DNA from: Anas platyrhynchos
Taxonomy: Eukaryota; Chordata; Aves; Anseriformes; Anatidae
Assembly (NCBI RefSeq): GCF_047663525.1
Contig: NC_092602.1
Location: 5,277,501 to 5,341,500, forward strand
Length of the DNA stretch: 64,000 nt
Direction of reading: 5' to 3'
A program made the translations under genes and the position numbers. A model generated the notes under the pieces. That model saw only the letters and a program-made list of their open reading frames with translations, did not search any database and had not been told where the DNA came from. Below, piece after piece: positions 38,650-51,400 of the stretch (position 1 is its first letter; every line of letters starts with the position of its first letter).

Positions 38650-40095
38650 GTATTTCAAAGACCTGTCTTCCACTTGCAATCGAAAACCTGAAAAAAAGCA
38701 GATGTGAGACACCTGGAAAACACACCATCATTACAACTCCTCATCTTCCTTAAAGTAGGAACTAGATTCTTCAGCCAGATTCGAGTATAAAAACTAATTG
38801 CCAGCTAAAGCAAAGCAAACCACAGATACACTATGGCACTGTCTGGAAGTCTGCAGAATGGAAAAACTCTCTACTCACTGGTAAATGATCAATAGTATTT
38901 GAAATTCAGGGCCATAAGTGTACTTGATGTCAGCTACTGCCCTTTTAAGTTGCATTTTTCATATTCCAAGCCACAATGTTAATTCCTACAACCATTAAAA
39001 AGTGTGAAGGGGGAATGTGAAAGAACTGGAATTCTGCCAATGGTAGCCAATATTTTAGCAAGGGTAAGCAGGAAACACACTAACATCAGTCTTGGCCAGA
39101 ATAAAGGAATGACTCTTCTGGGACACCTTGAGAAAAAAAAAAAAAAGAGAGAGAAAGAGAGAAGTCCACAATGTTTTAATGAAAGCACGTCTTGTTAAAC
39201 AAACCTGGATTAAAGAGGAAAATCATTTTTTATTTTTTTTATCTAACAAGAATGGAAAGCTGGTTGATAAAGGAAATAACGTGGACGTTACGTGTTTGGC
39301 ACTTCAGTGAGGTGCTTCATTTAGCACCGACTGACATCTTGATTAAAAGCTTCCATTAGATGGAATTAGCAAGGCACACATTAACCAGTTTGAAAAATGG
39401 CTCGCTGCAAGATCTCAATGTGTATTCGCTAATGGGGAGACGCTAATGAAGAACACCACGAAGAGGTCCCCAGCGGAGCGCTTCCTTGTCCACAGCCAGT
39501 CAGTATTTCTATTAACAATTAAAATAATAACATAAACATAGTGGATTGATTTAAATCGTGAACTAACACAGTGAGCAGAGGATTTTTATGGCAGCTGACT
39601 GAATCTTGTTCTGTGTTTTATCTTTTCAGCTCTTTTCCATGGAAGCCTCATTTCCATTTGCTGGCAGTCATTAGGACGTTGATTGGAACCTGTCACAGCT
39701 TTTGTGCTAAATTTAGCACTTCATTTAGTAATGAAGGCGGATTACTGCTATAAAAGCATATTTCAACAAACACACACCTGCGAAATTTTTAGTATTTACA
39801 TGTTAAATATTTTAGGATTTTTTTTTTAAATCATGTTTGACTAAGCACTCTTCAAACAGGACTGGAATGCAATTAAAACAGACAAAGGCATTACTCCAAC
39901 GTCAGGTTATTAGCTAAATAAAGCTGATTTAAGCGAGCCAGAGAGATAAGGAAGTATGTTTCCTACAACACGGTACATTCACAATCGATTTATACACAAA
40001 GGAAACATCACCGTGACTGCCTGTATCTGATCTGATTGCTTGGGTACGTGGTGCCCCTGAGGGCACCACAACCACGATCGCAACCCGGCCAAACC

Positions 40096-40098
<3 letters not shown>

Positions 40099-40145
<47 letters not shown>
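40099..40145. repeat. Poly(T) run of 47
   Basis: An uninterrupted T run (A run on the HORMAD2 strand) at the edge of the CpG island. It would fall at the start of HORMAD2 intron 1. The exact length is likely unreliable in an assembly. Confidence 0.9.
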
Positions 40146-40159
40146 CCCGGAATATGTGA

Positions 40160-40560
40160 GGAAAAAAGGCTTCCAGAGCCCCAGCGCGCTGCGGGCCGAG
40201 GAGAGGGAATGGACCTAGACCAGGACCAGGCGCTGAGGCGCCGGGCCAAGGCCGCCATGGCGCGGAGCCATCTTGAGGCACGGCGGCCTCCTCGCTGCAC
40301 CGGGCCGGGCCGGGCCGGGCCAGTACCTGCACGGCTCAGCCCCGCTCCTTCAGCCCGGGGGCTGCGGGCTCCGCCTGCCGGCCCGGCCCGGCTCGGCTCG
40401 GCTCGGCTCCGGGCGGTGCCGCGGGGCCCCCGGGCCTGCGCGGCGCTGGGGGCGGGCGGAGGGCGGGGGCTCGGCGGCGCCGTGGCGGGCCCGGCTGAGG
40501 GGAGAAGTGGGGCTGGGTCCGAAGCGGGCTCGTGGAGGGTCCCGGCGGGGAAGGGGGGCT
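40160..40560. promoter_or_regulatory. HORMAD2: CpG island, probable HORMAD2 promoter and first exon
   Basis: An abrupt GC- and CpG-dense block in otherwise AT-rich DNA, 1.5 kb upstream of the HORMAD2 start-codon exon. It contains runs such as GGGCC-GGGCC (near 40,300) and CGGCT repeats (near 40,390). On the - strand, CAAGATGGC (40,275-40,267) and CCATGGCGGC (40,260-40,251) resemble YY1 sites, which often sit just downstream of start sites. A usable - strand donor GCAG|GTACTG ends at 40,327 and could close the non-coding exon 1. The island also lies upstream of the + strand acyl-CoA dehydrogenase gene and may drive both. Chance frames here are not coding. Confidence 0.6.
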
Positions 40561-40663
40561 GCATGGCCTCGGTGTGAGGGATTGGGAGTGTGGAGGAGGC
40601 TGCCAGGGTAGTGAGGCTGATGGCAAAGGTGCCTGCTGGCAGCCTGTGGGCAGCTTTTTTCTT

Positions 40664-40860
40664 CATAGAATCCTGGAGTAATGAATGTTGGAAAAGCTCT
40701 GAGATCATCCAATCCAACCATCCACCTACCACCAATATCACCCATCAAACCGTGTCCCCAAGCACCACGTCCAACCTTTCCTTGAACACCCCCGGGGACG
40801 GTGACTCCACCACCTCCCTGGGCAACCCATTCCAATGTCTAACTAACTTCCTTCCCCCAG
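40664..40860 (-). mobile_element. CR1 LINE 3'-end fragment
   Basis: In + orientation it reads CATAGAATCCTGGAGTAATG, then ATCCAATCCAACC and CACCACCTCCCTGGGCAACC, the reverse complement of a CR1 3' end. It sits just beside the CpG island. Confidence 0.92.
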
Positions 40861-42184
40861 GGCCCGCTGAGTGATTTAATGCCAAATCCATGAGTGCAGA
40901 CACAGCCAGGTGCCCTTCGGTAGCGTGACTGAGGGAAGAAATAGCAGCACAGTCATCGCAGGGCATTAGGTTTGGCCCAAGCACGCCTGGAGGCCAGCAC
41001 GAGGTGCTGTCCAAGCAGGTGTCGCCAGCAGCCGTGCCTTCCCCACTGAAGCAGAAGCAGCATTTCTTTACCTCCCAGTTGCACAAACCATTTTCTGCAT
41101 AGTGAGACAGTTAAATATATGCAAACCCCTGCTGAAGTGAGGGACAGGACTTGTTCATGCTGCAGCACGAACAGGAGCCACGCCACAGGTGTCGTTGACA
41201 ACCTGACGCAGTCGCAGTGCCAGCATCAAGAAAGCAACGAGGTCCCACCAAACAAGCAGCACCTGAATTTTTGAACTATGACATCCATGTGGCTTTGTGG
41301 GACTGGAAAAAAGTGAAAGGTGACTGGTTTTGCTTCACTAACACTCTCTCCAGCTGGTCTAAATTCATGCTGGGGGTGGGACATGTCGCTGGGTTACACC
41401 CCATGCTCTAGTCTCCAACATTTATGCTTGTAACAGCACTTTGCTATCATGCAGGTTTAAAATGATGGTACTGCTTTTATTATCACCATATCAGTCAAAA
41501 TCAGGTGCATGTTTTATATTACTCAAAGACAAAAGACATTCTTAGAACACTCAGGGACTTCCCCAGCGAAAGGGAAACATTTAATATCATCCTGACTCAA
41601 ATTTATGACTTCAGAGACTTCATAAGAAGCAGATTCTTTTTGGAGCTAGTGTCACAATCCAGGACTCCAGACAAGGAAGATGAATTTCCCTTTTTAACCA
41701 ACACCTCATTTACAGAATAACCTGCCTAAACCTTCCCGTTTCCAGGCATTCTGTCACTCTTCAGAAAAGGAAATGTAATTTTTCTTTCTGATCTCTACCA
41801 GATTACAATTTCCAAATTCATTATCCCAAGCAACTCAGTGGGGATGCTGGTAGGAGAAACCCCACATAAATCCCCTGACTCTTGATACGTCAAAAACTGG
41901 GGCTGGTGACGATGATTTCCGTGGCTGGTAGGGGGGGCTGCAGTGTTTTCTGAGTACCTGTGTTTTTCCAGGCTGCTTTCTGATCCCTTTCCAAAGACCT
42001 TTTCCCTAGTTCGGTCAACAACAGCTGCTAAACAGCTCCTCCCCGAGGGAGGAGAAAAGACATAACTGATTTACAAGAATAACTTAACGACGTTAAAACA
42101 AAACAGGACTGGTGCTAGTGGCAGCCTGGGAAGGGTCTGAAGGTGACAGCTGTCGGAGCGACACACTGAAGGCTTTGCACAACC
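40861..42184. other. Spacer / probable 5' region of the acyl-CoA dehydrogenase gene
   Basis: No supported coding exon; short open frames at 41,217 and 41,505 look random. A 5' UTR exon or the gene's own promoter may lie here, but no TATA box or CpG island marks it. Confidence 0.4.
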
Positions 42185-42484
42185 ATGTTTGCCCGTCGCT
42201 TGCCTTTGTGGAGGTCCAGCGCTACCTGCAAGCCGTGGCAGATGGGTCTCTCTCTGCGTCACGGCTGGGAGAGGTGCCAAGCCTGGAGCTGTAGAGGAGT
42301 CAACACAACAGCAGAGCAGGGGCAACAGGTCAGCATGCAGCAGAACCAAGTATTAGAAGATCTGGAAATGCCTGTTGTGAGAAGAGAAACCGAGAACCTC
42401 TTCCAAGAGCGGCCCGAGACTGGGAACCAGTATCTGGAAGATGCTTTGCTTCGAAGTTACCTGAAGGCACACCTTCCTCCCAAG
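42185..42484 (+). CDS. Acyl-CoA dehydrogenase exon 1 (start exon)
   Basis: From Met at 42,185 it encodes 100 residues. The first 28 ([18 protein letters not shown] and onward) contain several Arg/Lys and no Asp/Glu. An in-frame Met at 42,335 ([13 protein letters not shown]) precedes the conserved helix [19 protein letters not shown]. Both ATGs have A at -3. The donor is AAG|GTCTGA, a weak site. No clear acceptor precedes the second Met, so one exon carrying both is simplest. Confidence 0.7.
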
Positions 42485-45400
42485 GTCTGACGTGCATGTT
42501 TGTGTTTCTGTGCGTGTACACACGGCAGGTCTGGCTAGGTGACTGCTTAAGACTATGAATTGAACATTTCTTGGAGCCCTTTTGTGCCTTCAGTGTGTTT
42601 AACTGAGGGGAATTTACCAGCATTCTATAAAACTTGTTTTGTGTGAATCAGTGCAGGGGTGAAAAATACTCCCAGGACATAAACAGAAATAGAAAGGGCC
42701 TAGTGGACTCCTGTGACTGGCTTGGGTGTCGCACGGAGCGTTGTTAGATTGTCAGGGTGTGCATTTGTTAGCTGGTCACCCAGCATTAAAAAAAAAAAAA
42801 AAAATCAGAGAAAGGGAAAAACTGAGGTGCTTCCAAATTCTGCTGTGCTCTTCCACTTCCCTCTCACTAAGGAAGAGGTTTTTTTTTTTGAGGAACTTCC
42901 TTGCCAAAAGAATTCAGCTGTTGTCAGCTGAATGCAGAAGAGGATGGAAAGGCCCCTGGGGGTTTGCTTGTTCTCAGCAACTGACTTTTCTGAGGTGATT
43001 TTCAGAGTGACGGCTCTGTGCAGAGCTGCAGGGGTGCAGAGCAAGACCCCAAGCTGTGGGTCTCTGTTCTGTGAGCTTCGGGCCTGCAGGAAGCTGGGGG
43101 CTCGTTGCATCGGCTCTTCTCTGCCCTCACCCCCAGGACTGCAACTGCTTCTCCCTTGTCAAGGACCAGATCTCATGGGAGAATGATTTTGTCAAGGCCA
43201 TTGTGGGAGACAGGAATGAGGCCTCCCTACACACCACTGTGGCCTTCTTGCTGAAAGAGAAGGTGAGAGAAAGGACAATACCTTTGGGCAACCACGAAGA
43301 TCTTGCTCCTAATCTGCACCTTTGCAAGAAGCACGATTCAGATTTTCTGAAGAATGAAAAAGGTCAGCGCTGCTCTCCACTCGTTCCCCAAAGAGACACG
43401 ATGGCTGCAAAATCTACCAGAAAATCATCAGAATCTCCCTTACGTTTCTGCGCATGGTCCCAGCGGGGCAGTGTTGCCTCACTGCTAAAAGGCAGAGCCC
43501 AGTCTCTGCTCTCTGCCCGAAGCACAGACGGAAGCATCCACTTCTTTTTCTGAGCATAGTGGTGGAGATATCTGTCGGTCTTTGATCCCTCTGTAAATAA
43601 GTCCTGTAATATAAAGGATCGTATGTTTGCACTCGTAGTGTGTTTTCACTATATCCATCCCTGGAACATCAAAGCAGTGGTTAGGGTGAGTGAGACCACC
43701 AGCAGATGCTGCAAGTTAGTGGCATCAGCCTTGAACCTCACGGTTTGCAGCTGCCTCCCCAGTATCCTGTTGTGTGGTTTTGGAGTGCCCCGGCTGTGGT
43801 GTGTTACATGCAGCAGTCACAAATGCAGGAACTCTGATTTTGTTCTCTTAACTTGGAAATAAACACATTCGCTTGGGCAACACAGTGGTTTGTAAGTGTG
43901 GTCAGGGCAAGAGCTCGCAACTAGACACTGTTTTTTTTTTGTTTTGTTTAGAAAATGTGGGTATGGAGGTAAAGAGACTGTTGGAGTGAGCTCACTGTAG
44001 CATGTTGACTAAGAGACCTGTTTGGAAAACTACTAGTCTTCTGCCCACAAAAAAAAATGCCAGCTAAAGAGTTCAAAGGTTCCTGTGCTTCAGGGATTAG
44101 TGAAATCCGTGTACCTTGGATACTTAGGTTGTGCTTGTAAAACAGCTTTCAAGTTGTTGCTACGATATGATAAGCCTTGGAGGCATATACCCACCCCAGC
44201 TGAACCTAGGGCAGGAGTGCTGTGTAAGCTCTACCAGTCTGACAGGGCTCATGCAGGCTTTTGGCTCGTGTTGTGGTTTCTGAGGCTGAGTATTTCAGCG
44301 TTCACCTGAAAGAATACTGCCTGGTCTGAGGATGGAGACTTCCAGAGCACCGACTGGACAGCGTGTGCTGGATCCTCATTACACACATTGAAAGGCAGAG
44401 CAATGAAAGAATCAATCACATGGGAAGGAGTTTAATGAAAAGTCAATGCAGAGGGGAAGCAGGGTTTGTATTTCATCAGCAGTACATTAATGTGTTTTAT
44501 AATTGCACCATTTGGGCAGAGCAGCTATGGCATTCACCTCTGCAACTGCTGTACTGAGGAGGAAATGAGCATCTCGTGTGGTTTCAGAGAACAGCAAAAA
44601 ATATTCCTCTCTTCAAAGTTAATCTTGATCAGGTGCCCCTGTGACACCCCATAACAGTCTTGGACATACTTTTGCTAACCAGAGTCCAACAGTGCTGGGG
44701 GCTGGGTCTCCTTGGCCTGGTTTTAATCAGCTGTAAGTTAGGCTATTTGCATCTAGGCAAGTTCACTGAGTTTCAGCCACAGTGAAGAGGAGCAAGCACC
44801 TGCAGGATATCTCTGTCACCTTAAAATAAGGATCTAAGGCTTGGAACAAATCACTTCTCTGCAGGTGCTGGTTTCTCTCCATTAACTACAGACAGACTAC
44901 TCTGTCCAAGTCAGCCAAGCCTGGCCGAAACGAGGGCAGATGAATCCTTACCTAGGGATGTGAAAGAAGCTGGCTGCAGAGTGACAATCTGAATCTAGAC
45001 ACACCCTGTGCATGAGGCTGAAGCTCAGAGGATTGAGCTATCCCTCCTTTTCTGACCTGGTAAGGAGTTAACTACTGAGCCCCGCAGAAGTTTTCCTGTA
45101 CAGATGAAGGCTTCCTGTTTTTGGCACCTTTTCCCCCAGCACTCTCATCCAGCAGTAAATCACAGAGTGATTTACTGAGGTTGGAAGGGACCTCTGGAGA
45201 TCAGCTCATCCAGTCCCCTTGTTCATAAGCATCTGTGTGATTCTCAGCCCTGACACAAAAGCTCTTCTGTCTTGTGTAAAATCCAGAGATGTTGCCAGAC
45301 GTAACTTGAAAAAATGATTTGGAGAAAAAAATGTGACAGCTGAGCACAGCTGTGCCAGCAGAAGCTAAGAGACAAGCTGTCCTGCTGCATTACCGAGTAC

Positions 45401-48400
45401 AATGAGCCAAGTGGCAAGAGATCATTAGCACCCAGAACAATATGGCCAGTCTTTTGACTTTCCGATTAGAACCAAGGCTTCTTTCCTTCTAGGCGAGTGC
45501 CTAAAGGCTCTTGTTGCTTCACAGGTACTGGAGGAGGTGAGTCAGGACCTGGAGAGGTTTGGAAACCGTCTGCTCACCGAGGTCAAACCCCTGGGATGGG
45601 AATGCGAGTTGAATCCCCCTGTGTTTCGGCAGTACGATGCCTGGGGGCAGCGGGTGGATCACATCATCACCTGCTCGGCCTGGAAGAGGATGAAAGAGAT
45701 TTCAGCAGAAGAGGGGCTGATTGCTGAGGCCTATGAGAGAAGATATTCCAACTGGAGGTAACTGGGGGAGAATGGGAGCAACTTGGTGCCCTGCTGGTTA
45801 TTCTTAGCAGAGCGTATTCAGCATCTGGTGGGACTGAACTTCTTGTTGTATAATGGGTAACAGATGATGCACAGACAAAAGCACACCTACTGCTGTACTG
45901 AACAGCAGTGTCTGTCCACTGTAATGTTCCACATCAGCAATGATAAGCTGTAACTAATGGCCTACAGTTGATCATAATATTCTTTGATGCCACTTCCCTG
46001 ATTCTGGGGCCTGGCACTTCCCTGCGCTGCTCCAGCTTTACATGCAGTAGTTGTAACACAGCCAAGGGTCTGGAATTGTACTTGCAATTTAATTGTATTC
46101 TGGTCTCTGGAGATAGACCCAGATTTTCTTATTTTTAAAAAGTACCCTTAATGTGCACCAGATGGCAAGCGATGCTTTCCATCCAGCCCCACGCTGGCAG
46201 TCCCTCGGGGACTGAGAAACTTCTGCTCCACTTCTGTTTTCCTCTCTGAAACAGTTCCTGCCCTCCTAGAAATGAGTAGGCTGATTCTAACCCATCTGGG
46301 CTGTATTTTTCCCCCTCTCTTCCTAGTCGAGATGTTTTATCCTCCTGCTGCTGAACTGCCACAAAACCTGTCTGTTTTCGCTCTTTCTTTCCTAGCCGTG
46401 TGCACCAGGCTGTCAAACTGTACTTGTTCTCAACCACCTCTGGAGGTTTCAACTGTCCACTGGCCATGACTGATGGAGCAGCCAAAGTCATTGAGGTACG
46501 GGCTCAGCTGGTCTCTGAGGACACAGCCCACGTCCTGGCAGCGCTGGGTAGAGGCAGGAGCACTGGCCGAGGATCTAGGAGAGCTGATCTGCCATCTGCC
46601 TCTGGACACGGCCCTTCCTCACTCTGTGACTCAGCTCTGTCTCCCACTGCCTGGCTTTCTCCTTTCTCTGCAAAGTCTGGGCACCCAGACTGACTTTTAG
46701 ATTTACATACAGCACTGTGCACAGCGAGCCCTTTGCTGCACACGAAACCTGTAGCACTGCAGGCAGTTGGAAAGATGTCTATTGTTCCATACCTTTTTAT
46801 TATTATTTTTTAAACTACAAGGCACAAAGACCTGGCTTTCCTGTCCCCTCCGTGAAGCAGCTGTTAAACATATTGGGCCAGATCCATACCTGGTGTAAAT
46901 TAACCAACCTTGCAAGGCTTCCCCATCTGAAGATTTGGCTCTGCATTTTACTGACCCTTTGCACTCTGTAACTGGCTATGTAGGATGCAGAAAAAAGCTA
47001 AGCCTTGTGTAGCTAGCTCTGGGCATTCCAATTCAAAAAAAAAGAAAAAACACAAGGCAATTTACCTTTTCCTGCAGCTCTCTGGGTGCTGGTGACATCC
47101 AGTGTACACGACTGAATGCCTGTCCCCTGGCACTGTGCTGTTTTGAAAGCTGTGGGTCCAGCTGCAGAAGCTCAGGGGCAGGAGGGCTGCTCAGCATTGC
47201 CCTTTGTAACACGAGCCTGCACCTTCTGCCTGCACAGTATTCCAGCAGCCTCGTATGAGCCAGGAGGTTTCACAGACTGTTGGCAGGACCCTCAGATACA
47301 CTGCAGCACAGTGCAGGATGTTTGGTGTCCCACTCTCCTGCTTGTGTACCATCCATTCTGAGCCTTGCGGGGATACTCGTAGGACACAACACTGTTAATT
47401 AAGGCAACTGTCTAATTTCATTTGTTTCGGTGTGACCTTTTTAATTTCTCTTCCCTCTCCCAAAACAGTCACTAGGTATGCCTGCATCCCTGAAAAATGC
47501 TTTTGACCATCTGACATCCCGGGACCCCAAGAAGTTCTGGACCTCTGGCCAGTGGATGACCGAGCGCAGGGGGGGCTCTGACGTGGGTACGTGTACTGAG
47601 GTGGGAAGCAACTGCAGCACCAGCTGGCACATTAGTGAGAACTGAGAAAGTGAAGGGTGTAGGGAGCTTTCAGAGCCAGGTGGCTGGTTTATGAATCTTC
47701 AGCAGAAGTCATCTCAATCATCTGCACAGCACTTTACCAACAAAAGGCCCAGCTTCTGTCCACTGATGTACACAGCACATGGCATGCAGGTAATCAGAGA
47801 TTTGATCCTTGCTCAGATAACACGCTGACATTTAGCCCTGTAATCTAAACCTTGGGTAAGGCAATCAGGCCCATCCCAGCTGGGACTGAGGAAGCATTCC
47901 TGATCTTCAGCTTTGGTCCTTGGCAAATGATAGGAATAGCATGATGGGCTAGGAAACCTCAGAACTCCGTTGCAGAGACGGAAATGTGGAAAGGGAGTCA
48001 CCTGCATGGGATGAAACTGCAGCTGGTTTCCTGGTGGGAGAAGTGAAAGAGTCAGCTGTGGAGGGAAAGAGACAGAGATGAGCATCATTGAAGGATTCAT
48101 GATTCCTTAGCACCCTTTGTTGTTCTTGGCTATGGCAGCTCCTAAAGAAATTGAGGTTTTGGATTGCAAACCACAGTGCACTCTGCTTACAAAATGCTGC
48201 CCTTGCCATTGTTAGCCTGGAGCAATTGCTGGAAAGGCTTGCAGCTAAACAGGGCATATTTCCTTTCTAGTACTAAACTCTGGCTGCATTTCTTATCCAC
48301 TGTCAGTGAAAGAGATTAGCAGCTAATCCATATTTCATCCGGATAGCAAGAGGTGACTTATAAAGAGCTGCTGCTTAAACTGAAAATCAGCATCGATTGA

Positions 48401-51400
48401 TACAGAAGCTCCCATAAAGCCACGATCTTCTGTTCCTTTCCTGCAGCTAATGGCACGGAAACAGTGGCCAGAAAGCAGCCAGATGGCACGTATCGTCTGT
48501 ATGGTTTTAAATGGTTTACATCGGCTGCTGATTCTGATGTGACATTAACCCTGGCCAGGATAGCAGATGCTGAAGGACATGTAAAACAGGTCTGTCGTGG
48601 GGTGGAATGTGCTGAAGGAGCAGGGGAACTTTTTACTTTCCTTTTTTCATTGTGACATCGTCCTCTTTGTGTGTCTTTTTAATGGCCCCAGGGTTCCAGT
48701 GGCCTGTCGCTGTTCTTCCTGAAGGTTCGAGATGAAGACAAGAAGCTGAACAATATCCGAGTGCAAAGGCTGAAAGACAAGTTGGGCACACGGCAGATGG
48801 CAACAGCAGAGCTGTGGCTGGATGGAGCTGAAGCAGAGCTGGTATGTAGGGCACCATTTCCATCTCCTCTTGGGGCTGGGCAGGTGTGGCATGGCAAACT
48901 GCTCATGGGGGTGTACAGCTGAAGAATTTCCTCTCATCCATGTCTGTGACTGACTGCCTGTTCCACAGAACCCTTCCCCAACAGGGCCCTGTATGGAGCA
49001 GAGCTCAGGAAAAATCTTGGGGAAGAAGAGGAAAAAAGTAATTCTGAGCTGGTCATTTCCCTAATCCAGTTGCCTTAGCCCAGCTGAGGGGTAGATCTGT
49101 GTGGCATGCAGGTAGGAACAAGCAGGCAGTGACCAGAACTGATCGTGCTGATAGTCTCCAAAGGCACCTCTCCAATCATGCCACAGACTTGGCTAAAACG
49201 AGGCAGCTGTATTTTAACACAAGCAGATCTTTCTGGTGCTGGAGAACAGAGAGAGGTGACGTGGATGTCCTGTACCTTTCTGCCTGCTGACACAAGTGTC
49301 ACTAAGATAGACGTGCTTCAGCTTTGAGGCTGTGCCACAGGCTTACATCAACTTTTGTTCCTCTGTGGTTTCAGATCTCTGCAGAAGGTCGTGGAGTGGC
49401 CTCCATCTCCAACATGCTGAACATAACTCGGATCCACAACGTCATTGGTGCTGTAGCTTCCATGAGAAGGTGAAGGCAGCCTGGACCCCGCCCCCAGAGC
49501 TGGAGGAGCAGCACGTCAGGATAAGGGGAGATTGCAGTGCTTAGCATCACAGTTGCTTGTCATGTCGTGCTTTTATGGCACAGGGCTGGGAGCCAGCGGT
49601 GCTAGGTCACCTTTGGGTGACCTAGGCTGGTGTGCTGCAGCCCAGCAGGGTCCACCCAGTGGGGATGGCCGTAAGGGGAAGCTTAGAAGGAAGGTTGCTG
49701 GTCTAACTCCTTTCCCTGGCTGCATTCTCTCTAGGATGATCAGTCTGAGCAGGGAGTACGCCCTTAAGCGGGTTGTCTTCGGGAAGCTCCTCAAAGACCA
49801 TCCCCTGCACATGCAGACAATAGCCCGGATGGAGGTAAGGTTTCCAGGAGCTGAACTGATTCTTCTGGTCAGGAAAGAGGGCAGGGATCCTCAGCTGCTT
49901 ATGGGCACATTTAGGTTATCCTAAATTAGAATTACCTGGGAGCTATTCTGACAGGAGTGCTAAAGTTCATGCATGCATCCACTATGTCATGGCCTCTAAA
50001 TTAAGTCATTTGCACTAGACCACAAGCATGACACCACAATCTCCTGAACTGCAGTTATCAGACTGTTTTCCAAGACTGGTGCACGCTCATCCTGGTAGCT
50101 CTTGCAGCAGGAGATCGGCTATTCTCAGTGGGCTTGATGAATTCCTGGGGGGAGGTCCATGAACTTTTAGTTCTGGGACAAATTTGTCTCCATGGTATAC
50201 ATGCACAGTGCTCAGCACAAGACACTGAGTTTGATTACAGCATCTAGACATAAATACCATCTAAAGAAATAATGGTTAGACAATGGGAGAGAGAGCAGTG
50301 TGAATTGGCACTCTGGCTCTGGGCTTTGAGAGGAATTTCACAGCCATAGCTCTCTGCAGAATGTCTCAGCTTTGCCTCAACACTGAGCCACAGCAGCCCA
50401 CTAAACCCAGAGGACATGGGTGGCTTCCTCCCACTACCAAAACTTCAAAAAGAAGGCACACAGTTCTCCTCCTCTCATCCATCCAGGCACTATTTCTTCT
50501 TTTAACTGGTGTAACACAAATTCTTATCCTTGGGCTACATTAGGTTCATGCAAATATTTAAACCAGCATTTAAAACTCCTCTTGCAGGGGGGGCAAAGAG
50601 GGAAAGTGGTGTCACCCCAACAAGTGTCAAGCATAACTTAAAGCTCCAGCATCTCGTAGCCTGTGGCAGTCCATGGCCAGAACTCTTACCTCTGAAAGAA
50701 AGGCAAGAGCTGATGTAGTCCCAGAGCACATCATTACACACAGAGGCTACAAAGCTCATAGCTCAGTGCCGTCCAAATTGCAACTTGTCAGGGAAGCAAG
50801 AAATCTGTCAAAGACCTTGCAGATCTGGTGCTCGGAGACTGACCATCAGATGTGCAGCCTCATGTCCTTTATCCCTGAAAAGAATGGATTTATGATCTGG
50901 ATACCTGAGAGGAGCTTTGATAAGGCTCCCATTAGGCTTAATTAAATGCCATTGTCCCTTTTCTCATAGTGGATTGCAGTGTACAAGAGAGGCAGCTCCA
51001 GATTGTTTCTAATATTTCATGCCTTATGCCTTGCTGATCTGTGGTCTTCGTCTCTGAAGCTGTGGTTTTGTACAGGGGGGGTTGCATTTTGCTCAGGTCC
51101 AAGCACTGTGCATCCCTTCCAGATAGTCTCATGGCACCTCAGCAAATCAGGCTGGAATCACAGTTCAAGACCCATGCCAATGAAGCTCCCCACTTCTCCA
51201 CATGCAGGTGCAGACGCGGGGGGCTTTTCTTCTGCTCATGGAGATCGCTCGGCTGCTTGGACTTGCAGAAACCAACATGGCAAGTGAGCAAGACCAGCTT
51301 CTCTTGAGACTGCTTGTACCCGTTGCCAAGCTATACACTGGGAAGCAGGTATGGAGCAACCAGCTTGATTAGCCCAGAGTGGGGCTGGTGGCACGTTAGT

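Noticed and set aside
39929..40741. 270-codon - strand frame through the CpG island
   Set aside because: Runs through the poly(T) tract (poly-Lys) and a CR1 fragment; the HORMAD2 start is in the exon at 38,649.
43056..43553. 165-codon + strand frame as an independent gene
   Set aside because: Only the 126-bp part between good splice sites is interesting; the rest reads into intron.
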